Assembly (NCBI GenBank): GCA_001931875.2
Contig: MSJH02000698.1
Span: 699,075 to 763,074, forward strand
Length of the DNA stretch: 64,000 nt
Direction of reading: 5' to 3'
Source of the DNA: Byssochlamys sp. IMV 00236
Taxonomy: Eukaryota; Ascomycota; Eurotiomycetes; Eurotiales; Thermoascaceae
Shown here: piece by piece, positions 35,292 to 48,500 of the stretch
How the letters are laid out: every line of letters starts with the position of its first letter
How positions within the stretch are numbered: position 1 is the stretch's first letter
Program-made: the position numbers and the translations under genes
Notes under the pieces: generated by a model
Databases searched by the model: none
What the model was told of the DNA's origin: nothing
Seen by the model: the letters and a program-made list of their open reading frames with translations, nothing else

Positions 35292-37151
35292 GACAGGCAG
35301 TCGTCGTCCGTCGTCGTGCTGCGTCTCCGTCCAACAGTTTCAAGGGTCGACCGATCAAAGGGTCTTCAGGAGCTCGGGTCGGATTGGGGTCGTGGCGGTG
35401 CGTTCTTGGTAGCTTTCCGCCAACGAACTTGAGTTAGCTTCACTAGTTACATGTGTTAGCTTGTTCTTTTTACTCCGCACGTCAGCAAAATAGTAGTAAC
35501 TAGTTAGCGTGGATCAGGAATCAAAATGAAGGAGAGGCTTAATGTTGTGCAAACATGACCAGAAATAATACATAGTGATAGCCAGTTAGGAAAACGAGTT
35601 AGAGTTACGGGAGTGTTGTCGGTGCCTGAGGATAAAAAAGCAACCAGGGAGAACTACATACTCAAATCCTCTATGATATATATCGGAAGTCTTGACGACT
35701 CGACCAAAAAGGAGAACTCCTCAGAGGTCTGGTCCTAGCTGGATCTAACACAATATATGATAACCCCTTTTTGTTTTGAGGTGCACAGGCCAGTATACAA
35801 CTTGCTGGACTCCTTGAAATGCAGCCTGATCAACTAAAGCGATATCTTCAACTTCAACATGAAGATTTTCTGCAAGTTTTGGCATCTAGATAGTAGATTG
35901 CCCTACCAAATGAACACTAGGAGACAGTACTCGATGACACTCATGGTCCCCAACCCTTGAGGATAATCATAACATTGAAATGAATCATGGCTGCGTCTGC
36001 ATAGGCTGCTCCTCTGCAGCGGTTTCTCGCTTTGGACGGGCCTGATGGTGATCTAGGAGAGAACTGTCTCACGTCAAATAGAAATTATTGCCAGGGTCAT
36101 TACTCCGTGGAGGAGCTGCTTCCTTCGGAAGTGTAGCGAAGATGAGATAATCAGTCTTGTTTGAGCATTGCGGGTTTGGATATATATATTCTTGGACCAA
36201 CGGCATTTGTGCTCCACGGGAAATTGAACACCTTCGGTAGAAAGGAACATTGACAAAGAAGAGCGATGTTCCACTCACCCTCTTCGTCTGCTGAATGAAC
36301 TCAGTGCTTCGCGTCCTGTGTGACATGCTGTAGGACGAGAGGATAGTAATACAACATACGGCCAAGAGCTCGTAAGACTCCGGAGCGGATTTCCCGGACG
36401 ACAGAATACCATGGCCAAGATGGTGAGAGTTGGAAATGTCGTTGGTGGGAGATAATATTCTACGTGCCAAGTCCGCCAGCGAACCTACAGGAGACGGATT
36501 AGATTGAGTGACCGGGATGCAATACGAGTATCTACGAGTAATACTCTCTCTGCTCTACCATAGAGAAGAAAAATAAATACTCTCAGTCTCGGAGTCTTTG
36601 ATGTTTGCTGCCGACTTTGACGGGCCAATAATACCGGGGATGCTTATCTCTGCTGGTGTTGCTGTTCTTGGCGATAGCGCGACTTTGGCGCGAGGTTAAC
36701 GGAGTTCCCGAAACATTTGTCTGGGAAGAGGATATAATAGTAATTAATATTATTAGAGTAGTTATTAGTTAGTTACCATACGGGAAGGGAAGATACGGAT
36801 CTTTCCGACCACTGCAGGACGCCACAACTGCATCGAAGAGTGCCCCCGCGGACGTGCTGGGGTCGTGCGGATCCTGCCTGTGATTATTATTGTTATATTT
36901 ATGGGGATACGGAATCCGGAGCGTCTGGTGGTCTGTGAGAGTCAGAGTCTCGTACTTTGCATTCTGGACCAGTGGAGACAACCACGAGGCAGATGGACTC
37001 GAGACCTCCACATGGCGTCTAAATCATATGTTGTACATATATACATCTAGGGAACTAAGTATTGACGCACTTCCTGTCAGGGACTGATGATATAATTAGA
37101 GAAGATTGATATATCACTCGATTGAGGTACTTGAGCAAGTATCATTAGAGT

Positions 37152-37175
37152 ACTCTACTCTACGTCGAGTAGAGT
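37152..37175. repeat. hairpin-forming inverted repeat
   Basis: Perfect 9-bp arms ACTCTACTC and GAGTAGAGT with a 6-nt loop, in the promoter-sized gap between two divergent genes. Confidence 0.7.
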
Positions 37176-37674
37176 CGTCGCAGTGGAACGCAGATTTCTG
37201 ATAGATGTATTGTGCAAAAAAAAAAAGACAGTACAACGTGACAGAGACAAAGAGACGTCTGTAGAATCGATCCTTCAGTAGTCAAAGTCAGTATGGCAGA
37301 TAACTTAGGTACCATAGTTATGGTGATGACAAGAATGTGTTGCGGAAAACGATCTTGATAAGGGTTTCTTGCAATGGGATTGGCCAGATAAGCACAGAGA
37401 TTAGCGATATAAGCCCGTCACAACTGGTAACAATTTGGTATTTTTGGGCAGGAACAGTCTGATTAATAGAATACCGTGGCAGGTCAGGGGGAAATACGGT
37501 ATCAGCAATACGATGGGCGTTTCTCTGGGCGGGACTTGGCGTCGCGCCAAGCGGCGATCCTGATTGGCCCGTGGCAACTTCATATCTACAGCCAGTCCGA
37601 TGGCAGAGATACCAGCCTGTCTCTGCTGCTATCATCTCGCGTCTGTCAGCGAAAATAGAAATCGAATCTCGCCA

Positions 37675-38105
37675 TTATCTTTTGTCTGCGTCTAGCACGT
37701 TCACCAAGCCGTGGTGGCGGATGTGGCATCGGGATGGCTACGCTGATTGCCCACAGCATACGTACGCTATCTCGGAGCTGTCTCGATCGGATCTGAAAGA
37801 TTCTATTCTAGCTGTTCTCAGTACGAACATTGAGTCCCTGACAGATGGAAAAAGGGAGCTGTAACGGTCGTGGTATGAGATCTGAGACCAATGATTGATC
37901 AAAGCGCCTTTTTGACTCCATGGCAACTCTCGAGGTTCTCCAGAGCCGAGTGATAGAGACTCCACCGGGGGTCCTGGTCGTACTCGATGGAACCGTCCGC
38001 TGAGAACGCTACTGGCGCCTGAATCCATGGGTAGATCTCTATCTGCTGTGCGGCGTTCTGCCGGGGCTCCGGAGAACGGCCCCCAGTATCTATTAGTATT
38101 TATCG
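37675..38105 (+). promoter_or_regulatory. candidate AreA (GATA-factor) sites upstream of the ammonium transporter
   Basis: Four matches to HGATAR on the reverse strand: 37675-37680 (AGATAA), 37767-37772 (AGATAG), 38039-38044 (AGATAG) and 38100-38105 (CGATAA), within 700 bp of the ATG. Nitrogen-repressible AreA control is typical for fungal AMT/MEP genes. Binding here is inferred, and the motif is short enough to occur by chance. Confidence 0.4.
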
Positions 38106-38368
38106 TCCGCGATGTCCTGCGTATATCTACTTGCTAGGATCCTCCCATAGGGCTTACTTTGATATTCCCTCCCTTCGTTAGTCACCCGCCGTATCCTGGC
38201 CTCACCAGTGTCTTTCCCTGCCGCCTACCTCTCCTGGTGTTGGTGCTTCCTCTCTCTGACGGACCCGGGCTCTTCAAGGACGACGATCCCTTCTGATCCA
38301 TCAGGGGTATTCAATATTATCCGCTACTCGACTTGACAAAATCCGGACTCGAGGTCCATCAGCACAGA

Positions 38369-40140
38369 ATGTCGGGCACACCCGACCTGTCGAACCTGAA
38401 CTACACCGTTCTCATTCCATACACCGGCTCGCAGACGGGCAATGGCGGTGATTCTCTTACAGAAGACCTGAATGTCTACTACAATGTCCGTCTTCCCTGA
38501 ACTGGATCCCACCTTTTTTTTTATAGAGATGGCATAATTAACTGACCACCCTCACAGGCGGGTGACATTTCCTGGGTCATCGTGTCCAGCGCTCTGGTGC
38601 TGCTCATGATTCCGGGTGTTGGGTATGTCGAAAGAGTACTTACTCCTGACCGTGAGGATGAGTGCTGACCAAACCTAGCTTTTTCTACTCTGGCCTCGCC
38701 CGTCGCAAGTCCGCCCTGTCCCTGATCTGGCTCTCCATCATGTCAGTTGGCGTCATCAGCTTTCAATGGTTCTTCTGGGGTTATTCTTTGGCGTTTTCCC
38801 ACACGGCGGGCCCCTATATCGGTGACCTGAGAAACTTTGGTTTCAAGGGCGTCCTCGCAGTGCCTTCCGTGGGAAGCACCAAGGTTCCAGACCTTCTTTT
38901 CGCCATATTCCAGGGCATGTTCGCTGCTATTACGTGAGTCTCACTGTCTGATAATGAACGGGTGTGGAAATTTGCTGACGGTTCATCTAGTGTGGCTCTT
39001 GCCGCCGGTGCTGCTGCGGAGCGTGGCCGTATGTTGCCTTGCGTTATCTTCATGTTCGTCTGGTCGACCATCGTCTATGATCCAATTGCTTGCTGGACCT
39101 GGAACTCCTCGGGCTGGGTGTACAAGCTGGGTGGATTGGACTTTGCCGGTGGTACTCCCGTCCATATTGCTTCCGGTTCTGCAGCCCTTGCCTACTCTCT
39201 CATGCTGGGCAAGCGTCGCGGACACGGAACCCACGAGCTCAACTACCGCCCGCACAATGTCAGTCACGTCGTTATCGGAACCGTTTTCCTCTGGGTCGGC
39301 TGGTTTGGCTTCAATGCTGGTTCCGCTCTGAGCGCTAACCTCCGCGCCGTCATGGCGGCCGTCGTCACCAACCTGGCTGCCTCCGTGGGTGGTGTCACCT
39401 GGTGTCTGCTGGATTACCGCCTGGAGAAGAAGTGGTCGACTGTCGGATTCTGCTCTGGCGTCATTGCTGGTCTCGTGGCAATCACTCCAGGCTCTGGTTT
39501 CGTCCCTCCATGGGCTGCCGTTATCTTCGGAATTGTTGGCGCTGCTGCTTGCAATTACGCTACGAAGTTGAAGTACCTTCTCAAGGTGGACGATGCCTTG
39601 GATATCTTTGCTGTCCACGGCGTCGGCGGTATCGTGGGAAACATGATGACCGGCCTCTTTGCTGCGTGAGTGCCCTATATCCTTTGAAATTCCCTTGGGA
39701 CAGCTTATGGCTAACATCTGTTAAAGCGACTACATCGCCCATCTTGACGGCGTCACCGTCATCCCCGGTGGCTGGCTTAACCACCACTACATTCAGCTCG
39801 GATATCAGCTGGCCGATTCCGTCTCTGGATTCGCCTATTCCTTTGTGCTGAGCTGCGTGATTCTGCTCATCCTGAACTTCATCCCTGGTCTGAGCCTCCG
39901 GGCTTCTGAGGAAGACGAGATCATGGGCATCGACGATGCTGAGATCGGCGAATTTGCTGTATGTTCTTCCCCCCCATTAAGGACTCCTCATCTATAATTT
40001 CTGGACTAAATTAGCTAATTTTCTTCTTTGTGCAGTACGACTACGTCGAGATCACTCGCGATGTTATCTGTGGTGTTGAGGGCAGTGACCACATGTCCAA
40101 ACACTCCAGCACCGATATTGTCCAAGACACCAAGGTTTAA
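38369..40140 (+). CDS. AMT/MEP family ammonium transporter
   Basis: Six exons, 38369-38485, 38558-38622, 38679-38933, 38991-39665, 39727-39958 and 40036-40140, with introns of 72, 56, 57, 61 and 77 bp, encode 482 residues with about eleven membrane segments. Diagnostic pieces: YNAGDISWVIVSSALVLLMI, GFFYSGLARRKSALSLI, DPIACWTWNSSGWVYKLGG, the signature DFAGGTPVHIASGSAALAY with the first twin histidine, and AVHGVGGIVGNMMTGLFA with the second. The extracellular N-terminus is short and the C-terminal tail (EITRDVICGVEGSDHMSKHSS) is cytoplasmic, a site of gating and signalling in Mep2-like proteins. It imports ammonium across the plasma membrane, and some members act as ammonium sensors. The first donor is the weak GTCCGT, chosen because N|AGDISW is the family sequence. 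I cannot decide between the MeaA- and MepA-like paralogues. Confidence 0.95.
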
Positions 40141-41455
40141 AGCGCGACGCTGGTCGAGTTGTTCATGGAATGAGACAGATGAAGTCACAATTTTAACGAC
40201 TATAATCGAGGATAGGTGGTCCGCAGGCGTTCCGGTTGAGACACGAAATGCAGCATCACTTGTTTTCGCTGGTTGTGTGATCTGGAAGTCTTTGTTCTTT
40301 TCAACTCCTGCCTCATTCCGAGCATTGCAGATTTACGTGTGCTCGTGCAACTGTCTTGTTTGTCCCTCTGTTATTGTCAAGTAGAACCAGATACCCTTAA
40401 TTTCTTTAATTGTATATATTACCTATATTATTACACTCTGGACTGCCAACTGAGATACCGGTAAAGTAATGTAAACAGACTTCTTTTTTTTTTAAACGAA
40501 GATCGCAGTAGCTTAGTTAAACAACAGAAATCTGAACCAATCATGATTTATTTATTTATTTACCTACCAGAGTTCTCGACGCTCTGACAAAATATCATGA
40601 AAAGCTCTAAGTAAGGAAAGGACAGAATCTCTAGTTCTTTGTTCATTTCATCTCATATTACCCCGTGACTAATTCTCTCACATCATGTACAATACAACAC
40701 AATCTATACCTTCCTCAAGTTAACCAACACTCTCATTTTTAAAAAAAAAAGAAACAACCCACTTCCCAACGACACAAAGCATAATCAGAAATATCCAATT
40801 TACCACTCTTTGCGCAAACGCTCGCACAAAACAACCTGCCTATCAGCAGAATCAGGAACATCACGCGATGATTCCTCGATCGATTCTTTCCTCGTCATAA
40901 AACCTCGAATCCACTACAGCATTCTATGTACGCCGCCGTGTCGGCGCACAAAGCAAACGCCAGGTGATCTGCCAATCATCCGTTTGCGATAGGTTCTGTG
41001 AAGGCTAATTATAGGATTAATCTATCCTACTAGATTACTTGATTACTATATCACTAGGAAGTAAATCCTTTGTATGCTCTGAAGCGAAGTTCGCTGAGCT
41101 TGAATTCTCTAGCAACTAGCTCAGATTATCTATCTCTGTGGGTGGAGCTAGAAAGGCATGGGAGAAAATCAACAGGAGGTCTGCTCCGACATTTGCTAAA
41201 GATCCATATAGGATAACCCCCCCCCCCCCACCTTTAGACCTAGAGCAAGCAATTCAAGTTGTTCAGGAGGCCAGATCTTACTTTCGTGCCATTCGATATT
41301 CTAGACGTCGTTAATCTCTGTAATATTCAACCCCGGAACCCCATGGCAATTTGCCCACCCACCCCCGGATAAAAACGCCAACACCGTTTCTACTCCAGTA
41401 TTAAATTCAGCTGGAGATAGCAAGAGCAAGCATATTCAAAAGAAAATTTAACTAT
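40141..41455. other. 3' flank and transition to the AT-rich block
   Basis: 1.3 kb. The transporter 3' flank is AT-rich with TTTATTTATTTA at about 40550-40561. A 13-C run lies at 41217-41229. One copy of the dispersed repeat is at 40941-40976. A short plus-strand open frame at 40810-40992 overlaps that repeat and is not convincing. GC-containing sequence persists up to the LTR at 41456, where composition changes abruptly. Confidence 0.5.
40941..40976 (+). repeat. dispersed short repeat, less diverged copy
   Basis: Partner of 2563-2598 in direct orientation, 38.4 kb away. This copy keeps C and G at the five positions that read T and A in the other. Confidence 0.6.
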
Positions 41456-41796
41456 TGTTGTGGGAAGATGTGTTAAGACTTAGCATAAAGTCTTTAAGCG
41501 AGTAGGTATTGAGAAAGAAGAGAAGGGTATTTAGCTTCAGAGCTCAGAGTAGAGCTAAAAGAAAAGCTCTAGCTATGAACTGATATAGTAAACCAATAAT
41601 AATCTAATATTAAACTGATACTGAATAATAATAGAAAAAAAAAGCTAATTATTTTATTCTAAATAATTAAAAGGTATTATCTCCTTGCTGTTCTTCTCCT
41701 TTCTTATTTTATTTATAGACTTTTTAAAGATTTTAAGCAAAAGTATATAATTTCTTAACTAATTATATTCTTTATACTAATCTTTTTTATTATATA
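41456..41796 (-). repeat. LTR of copy M1
   Basis: About 341 bp, related to the other four LTRs. Compared with the LTRs of copies A and B it carries extra bases (CTTGCTGTTC) near 41675-41690, shared in altered form by the M2 LTR. Confidence 0.8.
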
Positions 41797-43154
41797 GCCT
41801 TCCCCCCTTTTAAGAGTAGATACTCTTATCTGCCTTCTTTAATTATTATAATTTATATTATTTCCTTTTTTTAATACTATAAATTATTCTTAAAATAAGA
41901 ATATTTTAATTTTTAGTATTATATATATTTTAAAACCTCTAATTTATAAAATTAAGTTTTTTTCCTCTATAGATAATCTTAGACTAATAATATATCTTAT
42001 TTTAGTATAAAATATAGCTTTATTTTAACTTTTAAGTAATCTTAATTTAGCTAATTAAATATTGCTCTACCTATAGCTATAACTCTATTTATTTAAATAT
42101 TAAAAGGCTTAAATTCTTTTTAGTTAAATCTTATCTTATTTTATTTTTTATAATTAAAACAATAAATATTATTAAGATTTATTCCTTAATTCTCTAATAT
42201 TAGCTAATATAAATTATTAATAAAAATTATTTTTTTTATTTAAATATAATATCTTTTAGGCCTATAATTTTTTTAGACTTATTTTTAATAATTAGTTTAA
42301 TTCCTAGGATTATAAAGCTCTAGCCTATTTCTCCCTTAAGGATCTTAGTCTCTATATTTAATACTCTTAGCTTATATCCTCTAAGATAGCAGATCTATAA
42401 TCTATATTTATTATAATTATATAGCATTAACTAGATTAAATAGATCTAGATATTTTATATAATAACCTTCTAAAGAATACTCTTAAATAAGTTTTTAAGC
42501 CCTATTAATTCTTTATTCTTCTTCTTATAATAAAGAGCTACTTTTATTTTTATAATAATATATTATAATATCTCTTTTATTAATTTTTTTTAAAGGGTAT
42601 AATTTAAAAAATTCTATTTATTTCTTAATAATTAAAGTCCTTTTTTATTATAATATTTAATTAAATATATTAGTTTTATATCTTATTTAAGATAAAGTCT
42701 TTTTTATTTAAGTTAAAATATTTTTTATTTTTATATTTAGATTTAGGATATTTTTTAGTCTTATATAGGTTATTTTAAGCTTTATAATATAAACTATTAA
42801 GTATATTATTAGAAATATTTATATTAATTAACCTAAGATCTTTAAATAGTTAAACTATCTCTAATACTAGGGATTTTTTAGGGAGAAAGTCTTTAAATAA
42901 GGTTTCTTTAACTTTTATATTATTTTTATTTTTTATACTTTTAGGGCTTCTTAGAATAAGACTCTTTATTTTTTCTTTAACCTAGCTATTACTAGGTATG
43001 CCTAGTATTTATTTAGCCTTTAAGTTATTTTTAAATTATATAGTTTTAATATTCTATATATCTTTTAACTATCTAATTTCTTTTTTAATAAAAAGGTCTT
43101 TTAGGTTTATTATAGAAAAGGAGAGCTTTATATTAATTCTTAAGGCTCTGCTAG
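41456..43154 (-). mobile_element. gypsy LTR retrotransposon, 3' fragment (copy M1)
   Basis: An inverted-orientation LTR (41456-41796) is followed by ~1.36 kb that parallels 43492-44850 and, in reverse complement, the sequence just before the 3' LTR of the complete copy. It stops where the next copy's LTR begins at 43155, so M1 was probably cut by insertion of M2. The left LTR end, TGTTGTGGGAAG, is the least mutated terminus in the block and shows the original TG...CA ends. Confidence 0.8.
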
Positions 43155-43491
43155 TATTATAGGAAGATATATTAAGACTTAATATAAAGTCTTTAAGCGA
43201 GTAAGTATTAAGAAAGAAGAGAAGAGTATTTAGCTTTAGAGCTTAGAATAAAGCTAAAGAAAAAGCTCTAGCTATAAACTAATATAATAAACTAATAATA
43301 ATCTAATACTAAACTAATACTAAATAATAATAAAAAAGAAAAGCTAATTATTTTATTCTAAATAATTAAAAGGTATTTTCTTTCTATTCTCTCCTCTCCT
43401 ATTTTATTTATAGACCTTTTAAAGACTTTAAGTAAAAATATATAACCTCTTAACTAATTATATTCTTTATACTAATTCTCCCTATTATATA
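43155..43491 (-). repeat. LTR of copy M2
   Basis: About 337 bp; differs from the others almost only by transitions and the small length variant shared with M1. Confidence 0.8.
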
Positions 43492-45203
43492 GCCTCCTTT
43501 TTTCTAAGAGTAAATACCCCTATCTATCTTTCTTAGTTATTATAGTTTATATTATTTCCTCTTTTTACTCTTTTTAATATTATAAATTATTCTTAAAATA
43601 GGAATACTCTAATTTTTAATATTATATATATCTTAAAACCCTTAATTTATAAAGCTAAGTTTCTTTCCTTTATAGATAATTTTAAATTAATAATATATCT
43701 TACTTTAATATAAAATATAGCTTTATTTTAACTTTTAAGCAATTTTAATTTAGCTAACTAAATATTACTCTGCCTATAGTTATAACTCTATTTACTTAAA
43801 TATTAAAAGGCCTAGATCTTTCTTAGTTAAATTTTATCTTATTTTATTCCCTATAATTAAAATAGTAAATATTATTAAGATCTATTCCTTAATTTTCTAG
43901 TACTAGCTAATATAAATTACTAATAAAGATTATTTTTCCTTACTTAAATATAATATCTCTTAAGCCTATAATTTCTTTAAACTTATCTCTAATAATTAGT
44001 TTAATCCTTAGGATTATAAAGTTCTAGCCTATTCCTCCCTTAGAGATTATAGTCTCTATGTTTAATATTTTTAGCTTATATCTCCTAAAATATTAAACCT
44101 ATAATTTATATTTATTATAACTATATAGCATTAATTAAATTAAATAGACTTAGATATTTTATATAATAATCTTTTAGAGAATACTCTTAGATAAATTTTT
44201 AAGCCCTATTAATTCTTTATCCTTTTTTTTATAATAAAGGGCTGCTTTTATTTCTATAATAGTATATTATAATATCTCTTTTATTAGTTTCCCTTTAAAG
44301 AATATAATTTAAAAAACCCTATTTACTTCCTAATAGTTAAAATTCTCTCTTATTATAATATCTAACTAGATATATTAATCTTATATCTTATTTAGAGTAA
44401 AGTCTTCTTTACTTAAATTAAAATATTTTCTATTCTTATACTTAGATTTAAGATACTCTTTAGCCTTATATAGGTTATTTTAAGTTTTATAATATAAATT
44501 GCTAGATATATTATTAAAAGTATTTATATTAATTAATCTAAGATCTCTAAATAATTAAACTATCCCTAATATTAAAGATTTCTTAAGAAGAAGGTCTTTA
44601 GATAAAGATTTTTTAACTTTTATATTATCTCTATTTTTTATATTTTTAAGACTTCTTAAAATAGGATTTTTTATTCTTTCTTTAACTTAGTTATTGCTAA
44701 GTATATCTAATATCTGCTTAGCCTTTATATTATCTTTAAACTATATAGTTCTAATATTCTGCATATTTTTTAAATATCTAATTTCTTTCTTAATAAAAAG
44801 GTCTTTTAAGTTTATTATAGAAAAAAAGGGCTTTATATTAATTCTTAAGGCTTTACTAAAAAGTTCTATTATTTATTTATCTTTAGAGATTTTATTTATA
44901 AATTATTTAATTTCTTTAAATAAACTTTTATAAGAATAAGTTATTATTTTAAATAATCTTTTCTTTTATTATTTTACTATTGCTAGCTTTATATTTCTAA
45001 TTATTTTTAATATTCCTCTAGCTTCTTTTATAGATATATTTTCTCTTATACTAATTATATTAGCTAATAATTATATATATAGCTTATAAATTAATTTAAT
45101 CTTCCCTAAATTAACTTATTATAAGACTTTTTTAATCTTTTTAATATTTATATTTAGTCTATTTAGCTAGGATTATATTTTAGTTTTCTCTTTATCTAAG
45201 TAG
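43155..45203 (-). mobile_element. gypsy LTR retrotransposon, minus-strand copy M2, left part
   Basis: Begins with its 3' LTR (43155-43491) and continues with sequence equal to the reverse complement of about 53.4-55.1 kb. It breaks at 45203 inside the post-integrase region and resumes at 55449, with copy A lying between. An open frame at 44694-44933 is antisense to the element's coding strand and meaningless. Confidence 0.85.
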
Positions 45204-45529
45204 TGTAGTAGGGAAAATTGGTGTAAAGAATATAATTAGTTAAGAGGTTATATGCTTTTACTTAAAGTCTTTAAAAGGTCTATAAATAAAGTAGGAGAAA
45301 AAGGATAATACCTTTCAGTTATTTAGAATAAAATAATTAGCTTTTTCTTTCTATTATTATTTAGTATTAGTTCAGCATTAAATTATTATTAGGTTATTAT
45401 ATTAATTTATAGCTAGAGCTTCTCCTCTAGCTCTACTCTAAGCTTTAAAGCTAAATATCTTTCTTTTCTTTCTTAATATTTACTCGCTTAAAGACTCTAT
45501 ACTAAGTCTTAATATATCTTCCCATAATA
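45204..45529 (+). repeat. 5' LTR of copy A
   Basis: 326 bp. Aligns with 55123-55448 with transition differences only in the parts compared by eye. Confidence 0.9.
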
Positions 45530-48500
45530 AATTAAAGCTAAATATAGGGGGCATTAAAATATTAAATAAAAATAAAAGAGAAAGAAGAACTAGAAACTAA
45601 GATTAAAACTAAAGCTAAAAAAAGGGGTAAAAAATAGTAAAAAAATAAATAAAATAACTAAAGAAGATTACTACTATAAATAAAAAGAGATAAATATATC
45701 TTTTAGATTAATAGAGATAGTAAATATAATATAGGGCAAAAATACATATTAATAATAAGAGAAAAGAAGAACTACTAAATATAAAGAAGAGCTTAATAAG
45801 TATAAAAGAGAAGCAGAAATTTAAAAAGAATAAGAAATTATTAAATAAGAACTATTTATTAAAAAATAGAAGAATTTTTTATTATTATCTTTATTACTAT
45901 TCCTTTAAAAAAATATAGAGAAAAGCACTAATTTTTTTAGTATTAGTTAAGATAGAAAGATCTTTAATTCTTTAATATTACTAAGTCTAGAAATATAAAT
46001 AGCTTAGGCATTTAAAAATACAGGACTATTAATAATATAGTTAATTTAGATTATATTAGCTCTACAGATATTAATGCCTAGAAATCTTAGGATACTATAT
46101 TTTAAAGGGGATAATATTACTTATTACCTAAGGCTTTTTAAGAGGCTATATAAGGCAAATTAACTCTTAGAAAAAGAAAAAACTAAATAGTTTATAAACT
46201 ATTATAGCCTATTAATATTATTATAGATAAATATTTAACTTAAATATAAAGAGAAGAATTACCTAAAACTAGCAGAAATAACTAAATAAGAATATATTTA
46301 TTATAATAAGCATTAAAGGAAATATAATATCTAATAGCTAGAAAGGTTTAAAAATATAAAATATAATAGCTCTAAGGACTTAAAAGAATATAATTAAGAA
46401 TATTAAGCTATATTAGAAGCGCTAGTAACTTTAGGTAAGTTAAGCTAATACTTATAAAAAGTTTAATATCTTTAAGAATTTTTAAAGGAGCTTAAGCAAT
46501 AGATAGTTTAGGAATTAAATATAGACTATTATACTCTATTTATTATTAAATATATTAATTTCTATAAGGAGGTAATAGATAGAGTAAGAATAATTAAAAC
46601 CTTTTGCTACCTTAATAATAATAAACTAGAGAAAGATTAAAATATAGTAGCTTTAATAAAGGAAAAGATAATTAAAGAAAACAATATATAATTTCTTATT
46701 AAAACCTAATAAAACCTATTTAAATAAAAATAAAAATAAGATTAAATAATAGAGCACTAAAATAAAGTTAATAGAATAATTATAGATTAATTAGTTAATA
46801 AAAGAATTTAAGAAATTAAAACTATATAGTATATAGTATATAGGGAGGCCTAATAATAGTATACCTAATACTAGTATAAATATATAAGCTAGGGTATCTT
46901 TAGGATTTAACTTAACTAAAGGATCTAAAATACTTCTAAACTTATATAACTTTTACTAGGCTTCTAATTATATTTAATCTTATTATCTAGATTTAAAAAA
47001 CCTCTTAAATTAAAAGCTTATCTATTAAAAAAAAAATTATAAACTTTATTTTAGGCTAGAAAGATAGAATAGAGAAGTTATTTATCTTATATAAAGGAAT
47101 ATATTATAAAAAGAGATTATTAAATAGAGACTAAAAAAAGAGTAAAAGAATATTAGCTTAATCAGGTATAATATTTAATTAATTATATTAGAATAGCCTA
47201 GGGATAACTTAAGCTTTAAAAAAGAAGCTAAGGATATTATAGAAAATTATTATTTTATTAATATAATAAGATTAAATAAGTCTTAAAGAGTAAAAAAAAG
47301 GTAAAATAAGATTAAATAATTATATAAAAAAAAACTATAGAAAGCAATTAAATAAGAATAGAGATTTTCTTTAATTAAGATAAACTAATTCAGCAATTAT
47401 TAGCCTTTAAATATAATTAAGAAAGTAAGAATAATTAAAGAGAAAATAAAAAATACGCTTAAATAAAATAAAGATAAAAAGGTTATTAAGATAAAAGAGA
47501 AATAGAAGTTAAAAAAGTTTAAAATTATAAATAAGCTAAAAGGGACTATTAATATAATAAGGGTTATAAACTAGATATTAAATATTAGAGTTTAGATATT
47601 AATTTAGGATCTTATTAGTCTATCTCTTAATTTATATAAGGCCTTATTTACTTTATAACTGCAGTAAATAATAATAAAAGTAATATTTTATAATATTAAA
47701 GGAGTATAGTTTAATACCTCTATATTAAATATAGAGTATATAGTAAATAGTGCAGATTAATACACTTATATATCTTTATAACTTAAGCCTCTTAATAAAG
47801 ATAAAATACTATATATAGCTATAATTTTAAAGTTGCTAATTAAAATTAATAATTATAAAAAGGCGCAAAATATTATAATAAATAGTAGAGCTAAAATTAA
47901 TATAATATATAGAGATATAGTAAATCACTATAAACTTATTATAAGCTAAAAATTCAGAGATAATATAATATTAGCAGATAATAGGCAGACCCCTTTTATA
48001 AGTCTTTATAAAGAGATACTTATATAGATAAGATCTTTTTATTATAAGGTCCCTTTTTTTATAGTAAATAATAAGATTAACTATAATTATATTCTAGGAC
48101 AGCCTTTTAAGCATTAAATATATTTATAATATATTATTTTATTAGATAAAATAATAGAAAGCATAATTTATTTTATAGACTAAAAAAATTAAGCTATTAT
48201 TTAAGTATTTTTAATAGATAACCTAAGAAATAAGTTAAAGAAAGAGATATTATATAATTTATTATCCTAAGCATAAGAATTATTAAACTAAAGCTAAAAA
48301 GAAATAATAAATATTAGACTAAGAATAGAGAAAGCCTATAGAAGTTATATTTAATAAATAATATTAGCTTTAAAGCGAGCGAGAAAATTAAAAATAAAGA
48401 GATAGAGATATTTAAACCTACTAAATTAAATAAAAGAGTTAAAAGGTTATAAAGATATAGACTATCTAGAAGATATAACCTTTTTATTATAAAAATAAAA

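Larger units (their letters stand above)
35292..38368. other. large divergent intergenic region between sskB and the ammonium transporter
   Basis: 3.08 kb with no protein gene I can support. Features: a 9-bp-stem hairpin ACTCTACTC-tacgtc-GAGTAGAGT at 37152-37175, an A12 run near 37216-37227, and GATA sites near the transporter. A minus-strand frame around 36069-36470 lacks an ATG at its conserved-looking start and any domain. Long promoters or an unannotated non-coding transcript are both possible. Confidence 0.5.

Noticed and set aside
36069..36470. Minus-strand frame of ~130 codons
   Set aside because: Starts without ATG, no recognisable motif, no splice-supported extension.
38983..39717. 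244-codon antisense frame opposite the ammonium transporter
   Set aside because: Mirror of a highly conserved transporter exon; no independent support.
41217..41229. Poly-C run as a telomere or structural element
   Set aside because: A plain 13-C homopolymer with no repeat unit; likely slippage.
1..41455. Secondary-metabolite or other co-functional gene cluster
   Set aside because: No synthase, tailoring enzymes, efflux pump or pathway regulator; the genes are unrelated conserved functions on both strands.
44694..44933. 79-codon hydrophobic frame in the AT block
   Set aside because: Antisense to the retroelement's coding strand; its Ile/Leu/Phe richness follows from AT composition.
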